A DNA stretch of 64,000 bases from Kitasatospora fiedleri (GCF_948472415.1 NZ_OX419519.1:6229001-6293000), one strand, 5' to 3'; positions 23,500 through 34,205 are shown, numbered from the stretch's first letter. The notes: generated from the sequence alone by a model not told the origin. Program-made: numbers and translations.

Positions 23500-23819
23500 C
23501 CGGCCGTCAGCCACCGCCGTCCGCGGTGTGTTCCGGGACGCGTTCCGGGGCGTGCTCCGGGGCGTGTTCCGCGTCACGTCCGGCCGTGGCAGCGGAACGT
23601 TAACCAGGCGCAGCCGAAAGGCAAACGCCCCCCGGCAGGATGGCGGCACGGCAGTGCGGACCCGCCCGGCCGGCCCCAGGCGCGCGCACGGCTCCGGACC
23701 CACCCCGCCCCGCCCCCGGACCGGCCCCGGCACCCTTCGCCCGCCGGAACGGACCGCGCCGACCCGCAGCGGCGCGCGGTCCGCGGACACGGGAGACCTG
23801 GAGACCCTGGAGGGGCGCG
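23500..23819 (+). promoter_or_regulatory. 320-nt non-coding leader region of operon B
   Basis: No supported gene. It contains four 12-bp direct repeats (23528-23575) and then a less GC-rich patch including AACGTTAACC (around 23597), which could hold a -10 region. A purine-rich ribosome site (GGAGGGG) sits just before the GTG at 23820. An in-frame ATG at 23640 was not chosen because the extra 60 residues are low-complexity Pro/Arg sequence with no counterpart motif. Confidence 0.5.
23528..23575 (+). repeat. Four 12-bp tandem direct repeats, candidate SARP operator
   Basis: Units GTGTTCCGGGAC, GCGTTCCGGGGC, GTGCTCCGGGGC and GTGTTCCGCGTC follow one another without gaps. SARP/OmpR-type regulators bind head-to-tail repeats about one helical turn apart. 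This array lies between the AfsR-type gene and the operon it probably controls. The usual SARP period is 11 bp, so the 12-bp period is a reservation. Confidence 0.45.
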
Positions 23820-24437
23820 GTGGCGGGCGAGACGGTGCAGATCGACCTCGACGAGGTGCAGGCGGCGGCCACGGCCATCGCCGGACTGCTCGACGAACTG
23901 AACGGGCCGGTGAACCAGCTGGAGGCCAAGGTCAAGCAGGTCCAGGACGCGGTGTACGGCACCGACCTGCTCGGCAAGGCCCTGGTCGGCGACAGCTCCG
24001 CCGTCGGCGGCCTCGGCACCCACCAGACCCAGGTCCTGGAGGGCATCAAGGCGTTCCTGCAGAACGCCGCCGCCGTCGCCGCCAACCTCCGGACCATGGC
24101 CGCCCGGCACCAGAGCATCGACGAGGAGCACGCCGCCGACCTGCGCCGGATCACCACCACCGGCGGCGACGGCGGTACGGGGAGCGGCGGTACGGGGAGC
24201 GGCGGGGGCGCGGGCGGGACGGTGACGCTCCCCGTCACCGCGCCGCTGTCCGCGCCGGTGTCCGTGCCGCCGTCCGCACCGGTGCCTGCCGCCGTACCCG
24301 AGCCCGCGCCCGCCCCCGCGCCCGAGACCGGCATCGGGTACCACGACCCGACCGCGCCCGACCTCGACTACAACAAGCCCGTCCCGCACCCCGAGGTCCA
24401 CTCGGGCGGCGGAGGCGGCCAGCGCAACTACATCTGA
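23820..24437 (+). CDS. Small WXG100/EspC-like protein with Pro-rich tail (operon B gene 1)
   Basis: 205 aa from the GTG at 23820. Residues ~1-110 are predicted helical (VQIDLDEVQAAATAIAGLLDEL..., VLEGIKAFLQNAAAVAANLRTMAARH), the size and character of an ESX/EspC-type helical pair, but without a canonical W-x-G. A Gly then Pro/Ala/Val-rich linker follows. The end is GIGYHDPTAPDLDYN plus a short Gly tail, shared with the partial protein at 2-307. It opens the four-gene operon, 99 nt before the next start. Probably a co-secreted partner or chaperone-like protein; its function is not established. Confidence 0.8.
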   Translation: MAGETVQIDLDEVQAAATAIAGLLDELNGPVNQLEAKVKQVQDAVYGTDLLGKALVGDSSAVGGLGTHQTQVLEGIKAFLQNAAAVAANLRTMAARHQSIDEEHAADLRRITTTGGDGGTGSGGTGSGGGAGGTVTLPVTAPLSAPVSVPPSAPVPAAVPEPAPAPAPETGIGYHDPTAPDLDYNKPVPHPEVHSGGGGGQRNYI

Positions 24438-24536
24438 CACCCCGTCTCCGTCTCTGTCATCCGGCCCTGCCGCGCCCCGCTCCGCGCCCGCCGCCTCCCC
24501 GACCGTCCCCGACCGTCCCCGAGAGAGCCGCCCGCC

Positions 24537-26412
24537 ATGATCCAGCTGCCCGCCGAACTCGCCGACGTGCTCAAGACCGTCCAGAGCAACGAGAACGGCA
24601 AGGACGTCTTCTTCCCCGACGGCAACGAGGACCTGCTCGCGGACCTCGCCGCCTCCTGGGACCGGTGGAACGAGGCCGCCGACGGCCACGTGCAGGCGAT
24701 CGTCCAGGCCGCCCAGCGGGCGATGGCCAGCATGTCCGGGCCGGCCGCCGACAGCTTCGCGCAGTACCTGCGGAAGTTCGCCTCCGGAGCCGGTTCGCAC
24801 GTCGCCACCACCCTCCAGGCCGGGCAGGCGATCGCCCAGACCCTGCACGGCGCGGCCCAGGCGGTGACCGGCACCAAGAACGAGATGATCCGCGAACTCC
24901 AGTACGCCAAGGAGTACATGGCGGCCCATCCGGCGGGCAAGAAGAGCGACATCGCCCAGTCCGAGGGCGTCAAGCAGGCCGCCGCCGTCTACCACCAGTA
25001 CATCGGGCAGGTCGGCAACGGCGTCGACACCATGCTCCGCCAGAGCGCCGGCCACATCGCCGAGATGACCGGCATGGCCAAGACCTGCGCCCTGAACGGC
25101 AGCGGCGGCGGCCCCGGGACGGGCGGCCCCGGCGGGAGCGGCGGCCCCGGCACCGGGCTGGACGGGATCACCCCGCCGCCCGGCGGCGACGGCGCGGGCG
25201 GGGCGGGCGGCTCGGGCAGCGGCCCGGACGGCGGAGGCTTCGGCTCCGGGGCCGGCGGCGGCGCGGGCGGCGGCCTGGGCGGCGCGGGCGGGACGGGCAG
25301 CGGCCCCGGCGGTCTCGGGGGCTCGGGGACTCGGCGGGGGGAAGACGTCCAAGATCCAGCCGTTCACGCCGCTCACCCCCGACATCCCCGACCTCACGTC
25401 CGGCAGCGACGGCCTGCCGGTCTACTCCTCCCGTCCGCTCAGTCCCGGTGGGGGCCTGAGCCTGGCCGGACTGTCCGGGCCGGACCCGGGCGGCGCGCTC
25501 GGCGGGGGCTCCGGCTCCGGCGCGCTGTCCCCGTTCGGCGGGACCGGGTCCGGGGCGGGGGCCGGGGCGTTCGGCCTCGGCGGTGGCGGTGGCGCCCTGG
25601 CGGGTGGGACCGTCGGCGCAGCCGCCAACGGCCTCGGCGGAGCCGCCTCCGCCGTCGGCCGCGCCGGGGCCGGACTCCTCTCCGCCGCCGGGTCCGGACG
25701 TGGGGCCGGACCCGGCGGCACCGCGGGCGGCGCGCACGGCCCCGGCGGCACGGGCGGCGGCGGACGCGGCGGCGCGGGCAAGGACGGCAAGAAGGGCAAC
25801 CGGTTCCTCAGCCCGACCCGCTTCGGCGCCGACTCCGAGGACGGGGAACGGCCCCAGGGCGACAGCGGCATCCTCGGCCAGGCCGCCGAGACCGACCCCC
25901 GCGACCGCAGGTGGCAACTGGCCCGCCGCCGTTGGCTCGACGACGCCCGCGCCGAAGGCGCTTTCGCCGCCCCCGAGACCGAGGCCGCCCCGGCCGAGAC
26001 CCCCGTCACCCCCGCCAGCGAGAGCGACGCACTCGCCCTGCTCACCGGCGTCCTGCGCGGCACCGACGACGCCGCGGGCGACGACCCGGACGACCTCGCG
26101 GACGGCACCACGACGACCGCCGACGCCGACGCCACCAAGCGCCGGGACGCCACCACCCCGGCCGCCGACCGCGACGACGCCTACCTCGACCGCGCCCGCT
26201 CCGCCGCCGCCCGCCGCGGCCACTCCGACGCACCGGACGCACCGGACGCACCGGCGGTGCCGGACGCACCGGCCATAACGACCCCGGCCGCCACGAGCCC
26301 GACCACCGCGGCGGCCAAGCCCGCACCCATCCGGGAGGAAGGCGGCTACCAGGTCCCCAGCCCCTTCCTGCGCGCCGCGCTCACCCGCCTCGCCGTCCCG
26401 ACCGCCGACTGA
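24537..26412 (+). CDS. WXG100/CpnT-N-like helical head with Gly-rich tail (operon B gene 2, one frame break)
   Basis: Paralogue of 526-3029, about 624 aa. The first ~190 residues are very similar (IQLPAELADVLKTVQSNENG at the start, AAAVYHQYIGQVGN near the end). A Gly/Ser-rich arm shorter than in copy A follows. The conserved C-terminal block contains KIQPFTPLTPDIPDL, NRFLSPTRFG, RWLDDARAEG and REEGGYQVPSPFLRAALTRL. The frame breaks near 25325-25340 in a G-rich stretch: removing one base (for example the A in GGGGACTCGG) restores a continuous reading frame to the stop at 26410-26412. The alternative frame beyond the break is Arg/Pro-rich and without homology, so I reject it. It lies 16 nt before gene 3. 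Confidence 0.8.
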
Positions 26413-26428
26413 ACCGGGAGAGGAACCC

Positions 26429-27265
26429 ATGACCACCGACGAGCCCGCCTGGTTCACCACCCCGGCCCACACCCTCCGCCGCCACCCCGACGACACCGCC
26501 CCCGCCCAGTTCGGCCTGCCCGAGGGCGTGGAGCACGCCCGGATCGCAACGGTGCTGCCCGAGGGAGTGGAGCACGCCCGGATCGGAACGGTCCTGCCCG
26601 AGGGCGTGATCCCGGCGTACACGGCGCGGATGGTGCCGAAGGCGGGGATACCGGAAGAGTTCGGCGACGGCACGACGCCCGCCTACCGGGTCGGGGGTCT
26701 CGCCACGGCCGGGGTGCCGGCGGAGGGTGCCGGGACGGTGGACGCGGTGCTGAAGCAGGGGGCCGGAGTGCCGGCCGGTGCGGTGCTGACGCCCCGTCAG
26801 CAGACGGCCGTCCCGGCGGCGCGGGCCGGGGGCACCGGGAATGCCGGGGCGGGCTTCCGGGTGGACCCCGGGCAGTACCTGGCGGCGGTCTCGCCGCTGC
26901 TCGCGGCGTCCGAGCAGGTGGCCGCGCTGAGCAGCGCGCTGGGCGGGTACCTGCCGTCGCTGGAGGCGCAGGACCCGTGGGGGAAGGACGACTCGGGCAA
27001 GAAGTTCGCGGAGGGCGAGAAGGGCTACCTGAAGTACAGCCACGACACCCTGGCCGTCCTCAAGGAGCTCTCCGGCGACCTCAGGAACATCGCGGACGGC
27101 CTGAAGTCGATGGGCGAGAACTACCAGGACGCCGACGCGGCCATCACCTCCGGTTTCGGCGGCCAGGACCAGGGCGGCGCGCCGCTCCCCCCGCCGCCGT
27201 CCGCGCCGAGCAACCCCGTGCACGTCCCGATGACGCCGCACCTCACCCAGAGCGGAAGGCACTGA
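26429..27265 (+). CDS. WXG100-like type VII substrate with YxxxD signal (operon B gene 3)
   Basis: 278 aa, intact. Residues 1-142 are a low-complexity N-terminal arm with short degenerate repeats (PEGVEHARI, PEGVIPAY). Residues ~143-240 are the WXG100-like hairpin: helix 1 from FRVDPGQY, the turn PWGKDDSGKKF (Trp184), helix 2 ending in YQDAD (Tyr232-Asp236), which fits the YxxxD/E secretion motif. A Pro-rich tail follows. The C-terminal TQSGRH is shared with the operon A paralogue (IQSGRH). ATG with GGGAGAGGAA upstream. The stop is 6 nt before the effector B start, implying coupled translation and probably a secreted pair with the effector head. Confidence 0.9.
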   Translation: MTTDEPAWFTTPAHTLRRHPDDTAPAQFGLPEGVEHARIATVLPEGVEHARIGTVLPEGVIPAYTARMVPKAGIPEEFGDGTTPAYRVGGLATAGVPAEGAGTVDAVLKQGAGVPAGAVLTPRQQTAVPAARAGGTGNAGAGFRVDPGQYLAAVSPLLAASEQVAALSSALGGYLPSLEAQDPWGKDDSGKKFAEGEKGYLKYSHDTLAVLKELSGDLRNIADGLKSMGENYQDADAAITSGFGGQDQGGAPLPPPPSAPSNPVHVPMTPHLTQSGRH

Positions 27266-27271
27266 CCCACG

Positions 27272-30200
27272 ATGGCTGTCGAACTCCCGGAGCCCCTCCA
27301 GTGGGTGCTCCTGCTGCTCGCGGGCTGCCGCTGGCCGGAAGCCGACGAGGACCAGCTCCGCGACATGGCCGAGCACTGCCGCAAGACCGCCGAGGGGCTC
27401 AAGGACGCCGCGCGGGGCGCGGACACCGCGATCAAACACTCCCTGGACGGCCAACAGGGCAACGCCGCCCGGTCGCTGGGCACGTACTGGGTCAACTTCT
27501 CGGTCGGCAAGGGCACCGAGGACGATCCCGGCCGGCTCGGCGGCACGGTCAACGCGCTGAACGGCATGGGCGACATGCTGGAGCAGATGGCCAACTCGGC
27601 GGAGACCGCGAAGATCCAGATCGTCGTCCAACTCGGCATCCTGGCCTTCGAGATCGCCACCGCCGAGGCGGAGTCCGTGGTCACCGCCGGAGCCTCGATG
27701 CTCCAGGTGCCGGTGATGATCCAGACCCAGCGGCAGATCGTCATGGGCATCCTGAAGAAGCTCGCCGTCGAGATGGTCAAGATGGCGGCCAAGCAGGCCG
27801 CCCAGATGGCCGCCATCAACCTGCTCGCCCAGGGCATCGAACTCGCCGAGGGCCACCGCAAGAGCATCGACATGAAGGAGGTCGGCCAGAACGCCCTTGG
27901 CGGCGCGATCGGCGGCGCCACCGGGCACCTGCTCGGCGCGGGCATCGGCGGCATCGGCAAGAAGCTCGGCATGGAGGCCGCGTTGGGCTCCACCGTCGGC
28001 AAGATGGGCACCGGCGCGGCGGTCGGCGTCGGCGCGGACGCCCTCACCCAGCTGATCACCACCGGCGAGGTCGACGGTTCCTCCCTGCTCGGCTCCGGCC
28101 TGTCCGGCGGCGCGGGCGCCGGCCTGCACGCGGCCGGCGCCGCCGCCAGGGCCCACGGCAACGCCCCCAAGCCGGGCGAGGGCCCGCACCTCGACCTCCC
28201 CGGCCCCGCCGCCCCCGGCACCGGCGGACGCCAGGACGGCCCGCCGCCGTCCTTCGTCAAGCCCGACTCCGCCGGTGGCGGCGAGAACAGCTACCACGGC
28301 CCGGAGGGCAACGGGAGCACCGCTTCCACCGAGACGGGTTCCGGCAGCGGCAGCAACGTCGGTACCGGCAGCAGCACGGGCACCGGCAGCGGAAAGCCCG
28401 GCGGCCTCGCCCCGTTCGGCTCCGGCCGCACCGACACACCCCCGCCGTCGTACGCCGAGGCGACCGGCAGCCACACCGCCCCGCCGCCGTCCCACCACGA
28501 GGCGACGGCCGGCACGGGCAGCACCGGCAGCACGGGCAGCCACGACACGCCCGGCGGCTCGGGCCGCCATGACGTCTCCCCGCCGCCGTCGTACGTCGAG
28601 GCGACGGGTGGTGCGGGTCGTCATGACGCGCCGCCGCCGTCGCACGCCGACACGCCCGGCGGCCCGGGTCGTCACGACGTCTCCCCGCCGCCGTCGTACG
28701 TCGAGGCGACGGGTGGTGCGGGTCGTCATGACGCGCCGCCGCTGTCGCACGCCGACACGGCGGGCGGCCCGGGCGGCCACGACGCGACCAGTGGTTCCGG
28801 CCGTGCCGGTGACGTGCCCCCGCCGTCCCACGGCGGGGCGACGGGTGGGCACGACAGCCCGTCCGGCCACGAGTCGGGGGGTTCGCACGGAGCGGCCCCG
28901 TCCTCGTCCCCGTCCCAGCCGAGCGTCCGTCCGGATGTCCAGCCCGTCCACGGGGCGGACACCGCGCAGGGCGGCTCGCCGGAGCACGCGTCCCCGTCGG
29001 GCGGTCGGCAGGAGGGCGTCCTCTCGCGGGAGCCGGACGCGCCCCGGCCCGCCTCCGCGCACGCCGCCGCCTCCGCTGCCACCTCGGGCGGCGGCGTGGG
29101 CGCGGTGCCCAACCTCGCGGGGGCCGCGCACATCGATACCGGGTCCCGGTTGGCGGGTGCCGGAGCGACGGCGGTCCGGCCGGCGCAGCCGGACGCGGCG
29201 ACGGGGGCGGGGTACCAGGGCCCCGACGCGGTGCCTCCGACGGGGGCCGGTGCGCAGTCCGGTCCGGCGCAGGTGCCGATGACGGGCGGCCTCGGAACCG
29301 TCCCGACGGGTGGCGGTCACACCGGTGCCGGTGGCGGCCACCAGCCGTCGCGCCCGACCGCACCCGGCCCCGTCCGTCCGGAGCCGTCCGCCCGCCCGTC
29401 CGGCCCGTCCGGTGCCACGGAACGCCCGGTCGGCGGTTCGATCCGCCCGGACGCGGGACGCCCCGACCGCCCGGAAGCCCGCACTCCCGACCACTCGCAC
29501 GCCGACCACGCCGACCACGCCCCGAAGCCGGAGGCCGTCCGCCCGGGAGACGCGGACCGGCTGCGGCGGGAGCTGCCGGGCATGTCGCCGCGCGAGCGGG
29601 CCCAGGAGATCGCCAACCTCAGCCCGGAGAACCGGCGTTGGCTGGCGCGTGACCCGCGGACCGTGGACGTGCTGCGCGACGGGCTGCCGCCGCACGAGTT
29701 CGCCCGGACGGCGTCCGAGCTGATCGTGCACGTCGATCCGCGGGCCGAGCGGGCCGCGTCCGCGCGGCTGGAGGCGCAGCAGCAGGTCGCCCGGATGCTC
29801 CGGGACCCGGACACCGCCGCGCGGTTGCTCAAGAACGGCGCGGACGTGGTGATCGTGCCGAAGGACGTCCGGATGACCGACGTGCCGAGCCTGCACGAGC
29901 TGCGCACGGTGCGGAACGACTCCGACGCGGCGGCCGGCCGGGCGTACGACGACATGCGCGGTTCGGGCGGGCGGCACGCGGCCGTCACCGAGGAGAACCT
30001 GCTCGGCGAGGACACCTCGATCGGGCACGGCGGCCACTACGAGGACGGGTACTCCACCACCACCCACGAGTTCAGCCACACCCTGCACCGGCACGGCCTC
30101 GACGAGGCCGGGCAGCGGCTGATCACCGAGACCTTCCGCAGGAAGGACGCGGACCCGGACGCGGTCTGGCCGGACGGCCCGCGCCACGGCGCGAACGGGG

Positions 30201-33200
30201 AGAAGAACTACTCCGCCCGGGACGAGCAGGAGTACTTCGCCCAACTCACCAACGCCTACCTGGGCACCAACCACGGCACCGACCCGTACACCGGCGCGCC
30301 GCGCAACAACGGCGCGGACTGGGTGCGGCGCAACGAGCCGGAGATGCTGCCGCTGCTGGAGAAGCTGTACGGCCCGGCCCCGGACCGGCAGGGCGGGGCC
30401 AACCCGGTGCACGCCACCGCCGCCGAGAACGACATGTACGCGGGCCTGCGCGAGTTCACGGACCACGTCGAGGGCAACGGCGCCGGCACCGCCGAACCGC
30501 AGCCGCAGCCGCACCCGGACCCCGAGCCGCATCCGTACTCCGAGCCGCACCCGGACCCCGAGCCGCACCCGGACCCCGAGCCGCACCCGCACCCGGAAGC
30601 ACCGGCGCGGTCGCACCCGCACCCGGACGAAGCCCCGCGCCCCCGGGCCGTCGACGGCGAGCTGCCCGCGCCGCCGCCCGAGCAGTCGAGGCCGAAGCCG
30701 ACGGTCAAGCCGCTGCACGAGGCTCCCACCGCCGCCGAGTTGGCGTTCCTGCACGCCCACCCGAGCGGCGTGGCGCTGGTGATCCCGCCGACCAGGAGCG
30801 CGTTCGACCTCGGCGTGAACCGGCTGGCCGACAAGTTCCGCCGGACCCCGGACGACCCGCGGCTGGAGCTCGTCAACTCGCACCTCCCGGTGCCGTCCCC
30901 GGGCGGGAACGGCTCGGCGACGCCGGGGGCGAACGGCAAGCCGGACGTCCGGTACAGCCGCAAGGACCACGCGCTGAAGGTGCAGCAGGACCCGCTGACC
31001 TTCACGACCGTGTACAAGGAGTTCAACCCCTCGACGGTCCCCGTCCTCCGGGAGCACGTGCCGAACTCCATGGTGATGCCGGGCAACCAGGTCCTCGCGG
31101 AGGGCAGCCGGCTCGACTACCGCACCGAGAGCCACCACGCGCAGCAGGACGTCCGCCGCAACATCCTGGAACGGCAGGCGTACCAGGACGCGCGGACCAC
31201 GTGGCAGCCGGTGCCCGAGGCGCAGGTCGCCGACCGGCTCTCGGGGTCGCCCTCCGCGCTGGACGGCGTGCAGCGGCTGCTCCAGGACCACGGCGGCATC
31301 GTGCTGGGCGAGAAGCACGGCGACACGGCCAGCTGGGGCTTCCTCCGCGACAACATGGCGGCGCTGAAGGCGGCGGGCGTCGAGACCCTCTACCTGGAGG
31401 CGCTGCGCGACGAGTCCGCGCAGCACCTGCTGGACGCCTACCTGCACGGCCCGGCCGACGCCCCGATGCCCCACAACCTCGACCGGATGGTCGCCGCCTA
31501 CGACGACAGGTGGAACAGCGGCGACGGCTCCGTCGGGGCGAACCAGAACGGCGGCAAGCTCCGCCGGACGCTGGAGGCCGCGAAGGCGCACGGCGTCGAC
31601 GTCCGGGCGGTGGACGGGTACCCGGCGTCGGCGGACACCCAGAGCTCCGACGCGGCGAAGGAGAACCGCGCCCGGACGCTCAACTCGTACATGCGGCACA
31701 CCATCGACACCCACGAGCGCCCGAACAAGTACCTGCTGGTCACCGGTCTCGCCCACGCCTACGACCACCCGGTCGGCAGCGGCGCCCCGATCCACGGCGT
31801 GGCCGACATGCTGGGCGTGCCCCGGGTGAAGCTGACCGACCCGTCGGGGAACTGGCCGTCTACCGGACACCGCCCGGCGAACTCCGGCTGAGCCCGCTCA
31901 ACCCGACACCGACACCGACACCGGCGACCGGACACCAGCCCGCCGCCGACCAGCCCGCGCCCGACCAGCACACCACCCAGCCCGCGGACCTGGCCGCCGC
32001 ACCGCCCCCGCCGCCCCCCTCGGCGTCGCACCCGTCCCCGCCGCCGCCTCCGCCGACCGGCCCCGCGCGGTCGGCCAAGCGCGCGCTGCCCGACGACTCA
32101 GCGCCGCCCTACGATCCCACCCCGCCCACCGAATCCGCGCCCCGCACCGAGCCCACCCCGCGCACCGAGCCCACGCCGCCCACCGAGCCCACCCCGCCCG
32201 TCGAACCCCCGGCGAAGCGCCGCCGCACCCCCGCGTATGAGAACGACCCGGCGGTGCTGGAAGGGCGCGGCTTCCGGGCGGTCGGGCCCGACCACCCGCT
32301 CGCGCACGAGCTGGTCGACTACCTGGGCGGCGAGCCGAAGCTGCACCCGCCGATGAGCAACAAGCTGCTGCAGAAGGTGAATCCGCACGAGACGCCGGTC
32401 CACCACGACCCGGACGCGCCCCGGCCGGGCCGCGACCTGAACGCCTGCCTGGAGAACGTCGAGGCGTACCGGGACACCCACTTCGGGCGGCCCCGGGTCT
32501 CCGGGCAGACCCTGCACGGCGAGGTCGAGCACGCGGGCGGCGACGCGCTGTGGAAGCGGCACGACGCCCCGGCCCGCTTCGGTGAAGGGCCTGGCGCCGT
32601 CAAGGAGTTGATGGAGCGGGTGGAGGCCGGCGGCCCGGGCAGCTTCGCCACCGTGATCGGTGCCGGCCCGCACGGTGACGGCCACGCCGTCGCGCTGGTC
32701 CACGACCGCGACGGCACCCTGCGCTGGGCCGACCTCACCGACCGCCGGGTCAGCACCGCCGACGGACGGCTCCCCGGGGGCTTCGGCGAGGGCTGGACGC
32801 TCTGGGCCTCCGTCGCGGGCCCGCACGAGCAGAACCTCTCCGGCCCGCACGACCCGGCCTTCATGGACCGCTTCGGCACCCTGAACGCCCACGGCGCCGA
32901 CCCGTCCGACGGCATCGGCGTCAGCCACACCGCGCCCGCGGGGGCCGCCACCGCGGGGACGTTCTCGCCGCTGCCCAAGCTGCCGAAGCCGCCCTTGACG
33001 CTGAAGTTCCGGGGCCAGTACGACCAGGAGGTGCGGAGCCGGAAGAACGCCGACCAGGACCTGGACCGCGCCGCCGCCGACCTGCGGGACCTGATGACGC
33101 GGGACCACGTCGACCACCGCCGCGGCCGGCGCATCGGCGACGTGATCGAGCTCGGCCCCGCGGACCACCCCGACGTCACCTTCGACGTGCGCACCCGGGA

Positions 33201-34140
33201 GTTCTCCTCCAAGCTCGACCCGACCACGCTCAGCGACCGCTATCCGGGGGTCGCCGGTCCGGCCCGCAGACTGCTGGAGAACGGTCTGCGGCGCAGCGGC
33301 GGGACCGTCACGAACGGGCACCTCCTCGGCGACTCCGAGTTCCTGGCCGCGTACGGGGCGCAGGACCCGGCCACCCAGGGGTACTGGCACGAGCAGGACG
33401 CCCGCCTGGAGGAACTGGACGCCCTGGCCGCGGACCTGGCGGTCCGCCGGCACTCCGGTCGGCCCGCCCCGGACGCCGTGGGCCAGTTGCTGACCCCCCA
33501 GGCGGACGCCGTCCGGCACGCGCAGGACCTGCTCGGGCAGCACCAGGGTTTCGTGCTCGGCGAGAAGCACGGCGACCCCGCGACCTGGACCTTCCTCCGC
33601 GACAACATGGCGGCCCTGCACGCCAACGAGGTCAGGACGGTGTACCTGGAGCAGTTCCGGGACGACGCCTTCCAGCGCGAGCTGGACGACTACCTGGCGG
33701 GGGACGGCACCAGGAGCGCGCTGTTCGAACAGATCGTCCGGCGCCAGAGCGGCCGCAACGCCGACGCCGTCCTGGACGTCCTGGAGCAGGCCAGGGTCAA
33801 CGGCGTCGACGTCCGGCTGATCGACGGCTACCCGGCCCGCAAGCCGAAGGACCCCGTCCCGCCGGGGCTCCCGGTGGACCCCAACCTGTACCAGCGGGCC
33901 CGCCGGATGAACGCCTACGCGCACGAGGTGATCAACACCCACCGGGCGGAGCCGGGAACCGCGGGTCGGTACCTGGTCGTGGTCGGCGCGCACCACGTCG
34001 GCACCCATCCGGCACCGCCCGGCAGGCCGCCGGCCCCCGGCATCGCGGACACCCTGGGCATCCCCGGAGTCCGTTTCCGCCCCGGCCCGAACGGGCTGGC
34101 GGCCCCGGACCCGTTCCTGGCCCTGGAGCCGGTCCAGTAG
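27272..34140 (+). CDS. Multidomain type VII-like effector/toxin B (operon B gene 4, about 2290 aa, one frame break)
   Basis: The head (residues ~1-300) is closely similar to effector A, including GHRKSIDMKEVGQNALGG. A Gly/Ser/Pro/His linker with PPSY motifs follows. Then come a zinc-metallopeptidase-like domain (~29540-30480), a His-Pro repeat linker, a TIKI/EreA-like domain (~30720-31850), a Pro-rich linker with PAKRRRTPAYEN, a papain-like deamidase module (~32230-32890) and a second TIKI/EreA-like domain (~33470-34095). The frame breaks at the GGGG run 31847-31850; restoring one G gives SGELAVYRTPPGELRLSPL and joins both halves. The TIKI-like plus papain-deamidase pairing recalls the C2-C3 part of Pasteurella multocida toxin. 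A hairpin terminator follows and no immunity gene is seen. Confidence 0.85.
28571..28780 (+). repeat. Two 105-bp direct repeats encoding PPSY-containing linker
   Basis: A 35-residue unit (starts DVSPPPSYVEATGGAGRHD, continues with PPPSH or PPLSH ADT) occurs twice, with starts at 28571 and 28676. A third related PPPSYAEATG motif lies just upstream, near 28440. Three copies of P-P-S-Y therefore sit in this linker. Confidence 0.8.
29540..30480 (+). other. Gluzincin-type metallopeptidase domain of effector B
   Basis: HEFSH (His codons 30065-30067 and 30077-30079, Glu 30068-30070) is an HExxH zinc site, followed by TLHRHGLDEAG. A downstream Glu in DEQEYFAQLTNAYLG (codon 30230-30232) is positioned as the third zinc ligand, as in anthrax lethal factor-like (ATLF) and other toxin metallopeptidases. 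Substrate unknown. Confidence 0.65.
30720..31850 (+). other. TIKI/EreA/ChaN-like domain 1 of effector B
   Basis: Contains LGEKHGD (near 31305), VETLYLEALRDE, and LLVTGLAHAYDH near the end. The G-E-x-H, strand-Glu and G-x-x-H triad in this order is characteristic of the EreA/ChaN/TraB-TIKI superfamily of putative hydrolases. Preceded by a repetitive HPDPEP linker. Confidence 0.5.
32230..32890 (+). other. Papain-fold glutamine-deamidase-like module of effector B
   Basis: Third copy of the module found twice in effector A. Cys in LNACLENVEAY (codon 32446-32448), His in GDGHAVALVHD (codon 32683-32685) and Asp in RWADLTD are all present. It is more diverged than the two copies in effector A, which agree closely with each other. 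Confidence 0.7.
33470..34095 (+). other. TIKI/EreA/ChaN-like domain 2 of effector B
   Basis: Paralogue of domain 1: VLGEKHGD (near 33559), FLRDNMAALHANEV, VYLEQFRDD and VVVGAHHVGTHP. All candidate active-site positions (Glu/His of GEKH, strand Glu, late His) are kept. It forms the C-terminus of effector B. Confidence 0.5.
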
Positions 34141-34169
34141 CCCGGGGCCGCCCGTCCTGTTCTCGTCCT

Positions 34170-34201
34170 GTCCCCGTCCCGTCCTCGGACGGGACGGGGA
34201 C
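34170..34201 (+). terminator. Hairpin terminator after effector B
   Basis: Perfect 14-bp stem (34170-34183 with 34188-34201) and a CTCG tetraloop, 29 nt past the stop at 34140. No T-run. Confidence 0.75.
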
Positions 34202-34205
34202 GTCA

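Noticed and set aside
23640..23819. Sixty-codon N-terminal extension of the operon B gene 1 from an ATG at 23640
   Set aside because: The extension is Pro/Arg low-complexity sequence in a leader region with repeats; GTG 23820 has a strong ribosome site directly upstream of the helical domain.
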